Source: LMEP-6097 sp049314535 (GTDB lineage: Bacteria; Cyanobacteriota; Vampirovibrionia; LMEP-6097). From it: a DNA stretch of 5,808 nucleotides. Location: the NCBI GenBank assembly GCA_049314535.1, contig JBMOEX010000112.1:1-5808 (forward strand), written 5' to 3'. Shown here piece by piece: positions 1 to 4,637 of this stretch. The first letter of the stretch is position 1. Every line of letters begins with the position of its first letter. The notes below the pieces were generated by a model. That model searched no databases, was not told where the DNA came from, and saw only the letters and a program-made list of their open reading frames with translations. The position numbers and the translations under genes are program-made.

Positions 1-373
1 CAGATTCTTTTCTATAAATAAAGGTTGTTCTAAATTCAAAAAATTTATTTTCTAGTTTATAGCCCTCTTTTAATAAATACCTTTTAATACGATTTTTGAT
101 TTCAGTATCTGCATGCTCAGTAGGTTCTACGATTAAACTTTCAGCACAATTAGTCATATACATAGTTTCGTTCCATTCAGCGTTATAAAAGAATCTATAG
201 AAATGACTTAAAATAGACAGCTTCTCTGGACGTGGACGAAACTCAATCCAGCTCAGATTTTCTTCAATATGCTCTAATAGCCTGAATTCTATACGTGGCG
301 ATGGAGCTATTTCTTTAAAAAACTGCCACGAAGGCTGTAATATAGGGAGCAGTAATTTTATGATTTTTATCAC
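1..373 (-). CDS. Unrecognised protein, N-terminal part (runs off the left edge)
   Basis: An open minus-strand frame of 124 codons continues past position 1, so the C-terminus is not in the window. I do not recognise the family with confidence. The first 15 residues are hydrophobic and Lys-containing (IKIIKLLLPIL), followed by QPSWQFFKEIAPSPRIEFRL (residues 13-32), then WIEFRPRPE (42-50), FFYNAEWNETMYMTNCAESL (61-80) and EPTEHADTEI (83-92). The mix of conserved-looking Trp, Arg and Pro motifs suggests a real soluble or membrane-anchored protein rather than a chance ORF. An in-frame TAG at 401-403 lies ten codons upstream, and GTG at 371-373 is the only usual start codon before Met71. It has no good Shine-Dalgarno. 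A TATACT at 381-386 would place transcription start almost on the GTG, so the message may be nearly leaderless. The gene lies 85 bp downstream of hipA in the same direction, so co-transcription is also possible. Confidence 0.7.
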   Translation of the reverse strand, partial: MIKIIKLLLPILQPSWQFFKEIAPSPRIEFRLLEHIEENLSWIEFRPRPEKLSILSHFYRFFYNAEWNETMYMTNCAESLIVEPTEHADTEIKNRIKRYLLKEGYKLENKFFEFRTTFIYRKES

Positions 374-458
374 TAAAATTAGTATAAAACGATTTCCAAA
401 CTATCGTCCTAATCTTGATGAGCGAGCCAAAAACCAAATGAGCCAAAGATTAAGAAAG

Positions 459-1688
459 TCACTCCCACTCAAACGCCGACCTCATAAAATCACACTCCAC
501 CTTCGATAAACCAAATTTAACTGCAACCTTACGCCATTGCTTAACTGCTGCTGCAACTTCTTTACTAATCTGAATCGCACGATTTTTATTAATCCTGAAC
601 TCTTTTATAACGCTCATCGCAAGCTCAAGAGATGCGGATCTATCTTCATAATTTATAGCCGTGCTTAGTATTCTTGGCCTAATTTCTACAGGGGTCGGAT
701 TCAGATCATAGACTGGAGATAGCCTCCACCCTTTATAACGCTCATAAATAAAACCGTGATTTCTTAAATGATCATCTGTATTTGCGATCATAATGCTAAA
801 TACTATACGCCGCCAAAGCTCTGTCAAATCATGATTTGGAGCAGCACCATTCTGAATTATTGCGTAAGCTATCTCTAAATAGCTATGCTCTTCATTATCT
901 TTAGCTCCTAACATGCTCATCGCTGAGAGAAAAGGAATACGTTCATCATTATTACGATCAAAGCGTTTAATAATTAAAACTGGCTTCCTGAGTATCTTTT
1001 CTATTCGCCAGTCTGGGACATTAATCCCAGCAGATTTAGCAAGATCAAGTGCTACCGCTTCCCATAAAACAACATTATATTCATCATCCTTTCTTGGAAA
1101 TTTAGCGATCGCTAGATTACCGTCTTTATCCTGAACTGAAGCTTTAGGTCTTGCACCGCCTAATGATGATCCTGGAGCTAATAACAGCTTAAGATCTTCA
1201 GCAGATTCTTCATTATCTAGAAAGCGTTCTGTGGCTGAGAGTAGCTTTGGTAACTTGATGAGTGATGGAATTGGGTTCTGATCCTTCGCTGCAAGGAAAA
1301 CAGCTTTATCAAGCTCTAAAGAAAATCTTAATGCACCTTGGCGTGCTTCATCATTTACCCCTAATAGATAATCTGCTTCAAGTAGCGTTATCGGAGTCCG
1401 TTTCTCTGCCTTAGCTTTTTTACTTTCTGCTCGCCGCATCAAAACACGCCCCCAACGATCTGGAGCAGAATCACCAATTGCCCCAAAGACACTTGCTGCG
1501 GCATGAAAAGCACCTTCAGTTAATTCAAGAGCTGGTTCTAATGCAAATTTTTCTGAATGTTTTAACCAAGCTGAATCGTACTCAAAAGATACTGTTTCTT
1601 TTCCTTTATGTAAGTTAAACCATAGCTTACCTACTGGTATATTCTCCTTGCCAAGGGAAATCCAAACTATGATTTCTCTACTACTCAT
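459..1688 (-). CDS. hipA: HipA-family serine/threonine kinase toxin
   Basis: This is a 409-aa HipA, close to the usual 400-440 aa, and it includes both the N-terminal subdomain and the kinase core. E. coli HipA phosphorylates glutamyl-tRNA synthetase and arrests translation. Other HipA proteins can have other targets, so the substrate here is unknown. Visible motifs are DSAPDRWGR (73-81) and EADYLLGVND (104-113) in the N-terminal part. The Ser/Gly-rich loop APGSSLGGARPK (171-182) corresponds to the E. coli loop holding the autophosphorylated Ser150. The ATP-binding lysine is probably K196 in AIAKF. The catalytic loop ANTDDHLRNHGF (302-313) gives the base D305 and metal ligand N310, and SPVYDLNP (324-331) gives the metal-binding D328. 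All catalytic positions are present, so the kinase looks active. The ATG at 1686-1688 lies 6 nt after the hipB stop. The purine-rich end of hipB (GAAGAAG) can serve as its ribosome binding site, which implies tight coupling to the antitoxin. Confidence 0.95.
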   Translation of the reverse strand: MSSREIIVWISLGKENIPVGKLWFNLHKGKETVSFEYDSAWLKHSEKFALEPALELTEGAFHAAASVFGAIGDSAPDRWGRVLMRRAESKKAKAEKRTPITLLEADYLLGVNDEARQGALRFSLELDKAVFLAAKDQNPIPSLIKLPKLLSATERFLDNEESAEDLKLLLAPGSSLGGARPKASVQDKDGNLAIAKFPRKDDEYNVVLWEAVALDLAKSAGINVPDWRIEKILRKPVLIIKRFDRNNDERIPFLSAMSMLGAKDNEEHSYLEIAYAIIQNGAAPNHDLTELWRRIVFSIMIANTDDHLRNHGFIYERYKGWRLSPVYDLNPTPVEIRPRILSTAINYEDRSASLELAMSVIKEFRINKNRAIQISKEVAAAVKQWRKVAVKFGLSKVECDFMRSAFEWE

Positions 1689-1694
1689 GATTAT

Positions 1695-2015
1695 CTATTT
1701 TTTCTTCTTCGGTAATCGTACTCTTTTAGGTAATTTCTCTTCTTCAAGCTGTCTTCCAGTAAGATCATGAGCAGCATCTGCAAGTTCATTTAGCCTATCT
1801 GCAAGACCCAATACAAAAAGTACAGAGCCATAAGCCCCCATGGAAGCCGTTGGATCACCTTTTTCAATTTTACTAATAGTCGCTCGTGAAAGCCCTGCTC
1901 GCTCTGCCATAATTTCAACAGTGACTCTATGCCTGCGACGTGCATCATTTATGTCATTTCCCAGCTTACGTAAAACTTTAATTACTGGTATAGGCAAATT
2001 AACTGGCTTTTTCAT
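1695..2015 (-). CDS. hipB: HipB-like antitoxin, XRE-type helix-turn-helix regulator
   Basis: This small DNA-binding antitoxin precedes hipA in an operon. It is expected to bind HipA and repress the shared promoter. An XRE/Cro-C1 HTH spans about residues 17-75 (numbered from the chosen start), with helix 2 around VTVEIMAERAGL (31-42) and the recognition helix in SRATISKIEKG (43-53). The C-terminal tail is charged and ends in KRVRLPKKKK, more basic than I would expect, and its codons double as the hipA ribosome binding site. I chose the ATG at 2013-2015 (106 aa) because AAGGAG lies 4 nt upstream. The other in-frame ATG at 2034-2036 would add seven residues (113 aa), but it overlaps a perfect TATAAT and would lie upstream of the predicted transcript start. 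The longer form remains possible if a further-upstream promoter is used. Confidence 0.9.
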   Translation of the reverse strand: MKKPVNLPIPVIKVLRKLGNDINDARRRHRVTVEIMAERAGLSRATISKIEKGDPTASMGAYGSVLFVLGLADRLNELADAAHDLTGRQLEEEKLPKRVRLPKKKK

Positions 2016-2063
2016 AAAGCTCCTTATAACAGTCATTATACCCTTTTAAAAGCTATTATAACA
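2016..2063. promoter_or_regulatory. Operator-like repeats over the hipBA promoter
   Basis: Two related 16-bp direct copies, reading TGTTATAA then GCTTT or AGCTTT on the minus strand, lie at 2016-2031 and 2048-2063, 32 bp apart. Between them an inverted repeat, TATAA-6 nt-TTATA (2025-2040), covers the -10 box and the start of transcription. HipB proteins are known to repress their own operon through dyads at the promoter, so these are candidate HipB operators. They do not match the E. coli TATCC-N8-GGATA operator. Confidence 0.4.
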
Positions 2064-2064
2064 A
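2035..2064 (-). promoter_or_regulatory. Predicted sigma70-type promoter of hipBA
   Basis: On the minus strand, TTGTTA (2059-2064) is a four-of-six match to the -35 consensus. It is followed after an 18-bp spacer by a perfect TATAAT -10 (2035-2040). Transcription would start near 2028, giving a leader of about a dozen bases that contains AAGGAG before the ATG at 2015. A second TATAAT lies at 2055-2060 on the same strand without an obvious -35. This is sequence matching only. Confidence 0.5.
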
Positions 2065-2076
2065 GCTTTAAATTTA

Positions 2077-2196
2077 TTAAAAACCACTAATCATCCCCAC
2101 CCTCTTCTCAATCACTCTACATATATCATCTATAACCTTAGAAAAATTACCCTCATGTTTAAATTTCCGCCTTAAGGACGGATGACTTACCAACAC
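2077..2196 (-). pseudogene. Protein-like 39-codon stretch, possible gene relic
   Basis: The gap between the ATPase and hipB carries an open minus-strand frame ending in TAA at 2077-2079. Its peptide looks like the end of a real protein: SHPSLRRKF (residues 4-12), then FSKVIDDICRVIEKRV (18-33), which reads as an amphipathic helix, then GMISGF at the end. The only usual start codons are GTG and TTG (2191-2196), immediately after the ATPase stop and without a Shine-Dalgarno, so it is unlikely to be a functional small gene. It may be the 3' remnant of a gene lost when neighbouring accessory genes arrived, or chance. I recognise no family. Confidence 0.25.
2166..2182 (-). terminator. Small GC-rich hairpin after the ATPase gene, possible terminator
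   Basis: The minus-strand transcript reads TCCGTCCTTAAGGCGGA starting 16 nt after the ATPase stop. The arms TCCG-CC and GG-CGGA pair with one bulged base around a TTAA centre, and AAATTT follows rather than a clear U-tract. It is the only GC-rich hairpin I see in this gap. It is a weak terminator candidate, and its CCTTAAGG core may simply be a short palindrome. Confidence 0.3.
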
Positions 2197-2197
2197 C

Positions 2198-3391
2198 TTA
2201 AACCAAATTACTCAAAAATCTTCTCGCTGGAATTATACTAACCTTAGCTCCATTAATATCATCTACCTGATAGTAACTATCACCTTTTAAATGCACCTGA
2301 AAAGCATAAGGTATAGCAACTCTCTCTAAAAGATATTTAAGATTAGGATCTAGATTCTGCTCACTGAGCTTTACTTCTACTGCTATCCACGGTTTTGCTT
2401 CTTTAAGAATAATAAAATCCACTTCATGACCTCTAGTATCCTTAAAATATCTTAACTCTGTTCTCATACCATAAATATCTTCAATAAAATTACAGAAACG
2501 TAGAAGATGCATGGCAATTAGATTCTCGAATCTAGCAGCTTCATTATCAACTAAAGCCCAGTCCCAGAAATATAATTTTTGTTCTTTTTTAACTGCCCTA
2601 ATATTCTTTAATATCTGCTTTCCACCTAAAGGACTTACTCTAAAACAAGCATATATATTCTCAAAAATCTCCAGCCAATGTTTTACAGCATCAAAGCTAA
2701 CTTCTAAATCTTCTCTAAGACTATTTATAGATAAAGGAGAACCCACTGTTAACGGTAAATGATGATATAGAAGTTCCATTTTGTCGAGCTGAATAATATT
2801 CTCTAAATCACGAACATCCTCTCTGACTAAACGATCTGTGTATGAGTTACGCCATCTTTTGGCTTGACGCTCTGAACCTGATAGAAAAGGTTCTGGGAAA
2901 CCACCTAATTTTAAAAGTGTATTTAAAGCCTCACTGTCTTTAACATCCTTCTGCATAAGTATAAGCGTATCTAAATCTTCCTTAAGCTTAGTCCCTGAAA
3001 GCTCTGCATAAGTAAGAGGGTGTAAATGATGCAGGAAGTATCTCCCCTGAAGCGAATCTCCACCTCTACTATAGACATCTAACTTAGCACTACCAGTTAC
3101 TAAAATTTTCCTCTCGGGGACGTGTTTATCGAACTTTCCTTTAAGCCAATTGCGCCAACTACGATACTTATGCAATTCATCAAAAGCCCAGAGATCTTTA
3201 CTAAAATCTAATACAGAATTCATAATAAGCTTTCTATCTTCTATGTCATCCCAGTTATAGAACCGCCCATTATATTCTTTCACTAAAGATTTAGCGATAG
3301 TGGTTTTACCACACTGCCGAGGACCAGCGAGTAAAACCATTTTAATATCTAAATCATCTTTAATGTATTTAAAAATTCTTCTCTGCAACAT
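2198..3391 (-). CDS. AAA ATPase with C-terminal DUF4143 domain
   Basis: This 397-aa protein has the usual length for the AAA_14 plus DUF4143 family. Its members are common in genomes that exchange accessory genes, but their cellular role is not established. The N-terminal ATPase domain shows Walker A GPRQCGKT (23-30), Walker B LWAFDELH (67-74, with D71 and E72), a sensor-like ILVTGSA (96-102) and QGRY with R117. GGFPEPF (163-169) and a probable winged-helix section follow. The DUF4143 part contains KLYFWDWALV (272-281) and then GHEVDFII (321-328) and IAVEVK (336-341). D325, E339 and K341 are spaced like a PD-(D/E)XK nuclease core, which supports a nuclease-like fold but does not prove cleavage activity. 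The C-terminus (IIPARRFLSNLV) looks complete. The ATG at 3389-3391 lies at the end of a 27-bp repeat, and the nearest SD-like AGGG is 11 nt upstream. There is no signal peptide or membrane segment, so it is expected to be cytoplasmic. Confidence 0.92.
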   Translation of the reverse strand: MLQRRIFKYIKDDLDIKMVLLAGPRQCGKTTIAKSLVKEYNGRFYNWDDIEDRKLIMNSVLDFSKDLWAFDELHKYRSWRNWLKGKFDKHVPERKILVTGSAKLDVYSRGGDSLQGRYFLHHLHPLTYAELSGTKLKEDLDTLILMQKDVKDSEALNTLLKLGGFPEPFLSGSERQAKRWRNSYTDRLVREDVRDLENIIQLDKMELLYHHLPLTVGSPLSINSLREDLEVSFDAVKHWLEIFENIYACFRVSPLGGKQILKNIRAVKKEQKLYFWDWALVDNEAARFENLIAMHLLRFCNFIEDIYGMRTELRYFKDTRGHEVDFIILKEAKPWIAVEVKLSEQNLDPNLKYLLERVAIPYAFQVHLKGDSYYQVDDINGAKVSIIPARRFLSNLV

Positions 3392-3449
3392 TTTACGCTA
3401 CACCCTAAAAAACACCAGCTCTTTTTACAGTATACCCTAAAAAACACCA
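3391..3449 (-). repeat. Two 27-bp tandem direct repeats before the ATPase gene
   Basis: Copies at 3391-3417 and 3423-3449 share an identical 16-bp core (3402-3417 and 3434-3449, TGGTGTTTTTTAGGGT on the minus strand) and GTAAAA at the far end, with 5 variable bases between. They repeat with a 32-bp period. The copy nearest the gene ends in GTAAAATG, so it overlaps the ATPase start codon. The distal copy has TATACT in its variable part. The placement suggests either a control site or duplication of a promoter segment. Confidence 0.7.
3429..3434 (-). promoter_or_regulatory. Possible -10 element of the ATPase gene
   Basis: TATACT on the minus strand lies inside the distal 27-bp repeat and is a five-of-six match to TATAAT. 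Transcription from it would begin about 30 nt before the ATPase ATG and the leader would contain the second repeat copy. No good -35 sits 16-18 bp upstream, so the promoter would need an activator or other contacts. Confidence 0.3.
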
Positions 3450-3471
3450 ATCGCTAACAATTCGAATAAAA

Positions 3472-3534
3472 CGTAAATTGAACCCAAATTCAACATAAAT
3501 TTACGCTTTTATGATTAAAAAACGTAAATTTATG
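3472..3534. repeat. Inverted-repeat cluster with CGTAAATT motifs
   Basis: A perfect 12-bp inverted repeat is formed by CATAAATTTACG (3494-3505) and CGTAAATTTATG (3523-3534), separated by 17 nt. A third partial copy, CGTAAATT (3472-3479), can pair with AATTTACG (3498-3505), with an inner TTGAA/TTCAA pair at 3478-3482 and 3489-3493. Each 12-mer is one base away from the perfect palindrome CGTAAATTTACG, as expected for the binding site of a dimeric regulator. The cluster begins 16 nt after the mutM stop, but the stem is AT-rich and lacks a following U-tract, so a standard terminator is unlikely. Confidence 0.6.
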
Positions 3535-3550
3535 GCATTATCAGGTAGCA

Positions 3551-4462
3551 TTAATCGCTTTTCTGACACTTAGAACAAAAAAAACTACTCCTTCCACCCT
3601 GAACTATTCTTTGAATAAGAGTCTTACAAGTAAAGCAAGGCAAACCTTCTCTGCCATAGACTTTAAACTGATACTGAAAATACCCACTTTCACCATTAGC
3701 TTTACTAAAATCTTTTAAAGTCGAGCCACCAGCTCGAATAGCGTCTTCTAAAGTAATAATTATCTGCTCATGTAATTTTTTTATATCCTTATCAGCAAGA
3801 GAACTTGCCATTCTCTCGGGGTGAATACCAGATCTAAAAAGAGCTTCACTAGCATAAATATTACCTATCCCGACTATTAGACTTGCGTCCATAAGAGTAT
3901 TTTTAATATTTTTATTTCTGTTTTTAAATAAAGACTTTAATTTAGCTACGGTAAATTCTTTTGCGAGCGGCTCTAAGCCGAGCTTTCTAAAAAGCTTATG
4001 CTGAGATAAATTTTCTAAATCTGTTAAGGTAATTACCCCAAAACGCCTAGCATCATTGAACACTAACAGGCACTGTTGCCGAAGTCCAATTTCTGCGTTT
4101 TCATGAGCAGTACCATTGAGTTTTAAAATCACATGATCATGCTTTTTTCGCTGATATGCTTCATCTTGAATAGTCAACCTACCACTCATCCCGAGGTGAA
4201 TAATTAAAACTGAAGACCGCAGTTCGAGTACATTCCCGTCTTCATTGAATTGAGGCTTCATACTAGGAGTTAAATGTACGAGTATATATTTAGCCTTACG
4301 TTCGATTTTAATAATAGTGTGATTTAAAATCTTTTTATTTAAGTCAGTAGGAATAAAATCTCTTAATTTTTCCGCATAAACCTCTACTGAAGACACATTC
4401 AACCCAAGAATATTTTCACTAAGCCCACGGCAGACTGTTTCTACTTCTGGAAGTTCAGGCAT
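3551..4462 (-). CDS. mutM: Formamidopyrimidine-DNA glycosylase (Fpg)
   Basis: This bifunctional DNA glycosylase/AP lyase removes 8-oxoguanine and formamidopyrimidines in base excision repair. The start at 4460-4462 is decided by chemistry: MPELPEVE must begin the protein because Pro2, after Met removal, is the catalytic nucleophile. GGGTGG lies just upstream as a ribosome binding site. The 303-aa product shows P2, E3 and E6, the catalytic-domain lysine K58 (RKAKY), HLGMSGR (89-95), DARRFG (137-142), the H2TH motif GIGNIYASEALF (198-209), and the C-terminal zinc finger with C276, C279, C296 and C299 and R291 in QGGRSSFFC. All key residues are present. Residues about 66-83 and 117-130 are loops longer than in the E. 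coli enzyme, which account for much of the extra length over its 269 residues. GESGYFQ (257-263) is in the alphaproteobacterial style. It is divergent from the antiporter gene and followed after 159 bp by the ATPase gene. Confidence 0.97.
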   Translation of the reverse strand: MPELPEVETVCRGLSENILGLNVSSVEVYAEKLRDFIPTDLNKKILNHTIIKIERKAKYILVHLTPSMKPQFNEDGNVLELRSSVLIIHLGMSGRLTIQDEAYQRKKHDHVILKLNGTAHENAEIGLRQQCLLVFNDARRFGVITLTDLENLSQHKLFRKLGLEPLAKEFTVAKLKSLFKNRNKNIKNTLMDASLIVGIGNIYASEALFRSGIHPERMASSLADKDIKKLHEQIIITLEDAIRAGGSTLKDFSKANGESGYFQYQFKVYGREGLPCFTCKTLIQRIVQGGRSSFFCSKCQKSD

Positions 4463-4535
4463 ATTTACCACCCATAATAAAATATTTCCACAGAAAGCTC
4501 CATATGGCAATTCTAGATCTTTAATGAGAAACTGC

Positions 4536-4573
4536 ATAATAGTTAAAACACCAATCACTTCCACTAATATAAT
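4536..4573. promoter_or_regulatory. Divergent mutM / antiporter promoter region, candidate -10 boxes
   Basis: The spacer between mutM (minus) and the antiporter relic (plus) is AT-rich. On the plus strand a perfect TATAAT lies at 4568-4573, suited to a start near 4580 and a leader of about 58 nt. On the minus strand TATTAT (4536-4541) would give mutM a leader of about 65 nt. Neither has a clear TTGACA-like -35. The minus-strand box is preceded by GATTGGTGTTTT, also found before the ATPase gene. Confidence 0.3.
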
Positions 4574-4637
4574 TAATAAGTTAAACTAATAATTAGCTCT
4601 GTATTCCTCAAAATGAAATTATGAGTTAATCATTACA

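Noticed and set aside
424..447. Direct repeat GAGCCAAA between hipA and the left-edge gene
   Set aside because: It has only two 8-bp copies 16 bp apart with no dyad or promoter context, too short to interpret.
913..1134. Plus-strand open frame opposite hipA
   Set aside because: It lies wholly within the strongly supported hipA gene on the other strand and its translation shows no domain-like features.
1840..2049. Plus-strand open frame opposite hipB
   Set aside because: It is antisense to a recognisable HTH gene and its promoter, with no motif or ribosome binding site of its own.
2511..2762. Plus-strand open frame opposite the ATPase
   Set aside because: It lies inside the DUF4143-bearing gene on the other strand and has no recognisable features.
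3391..3449. CRISPR array
   Set aside because: There are only two copies, they differ internally, and only 5 nt separate them, with no spacer-sized unique sequence and no cas genes nearby.
3494..3534. Intrinsic terminator for mutM
   Set aside because: The 12-bp stem is AT-rich with a 17-nt loop and no U-tract follows on the minus strand, so an operator or attenuator reading fits better.
4463..4564. Upstream extension of mutM by 34 residues to an ATG at 4564
   Set aside because: MPELPEVE must be N-terminal because Pro2 is the catalytic nucleophile, and the extension shows no family similarity. It is the leader region.
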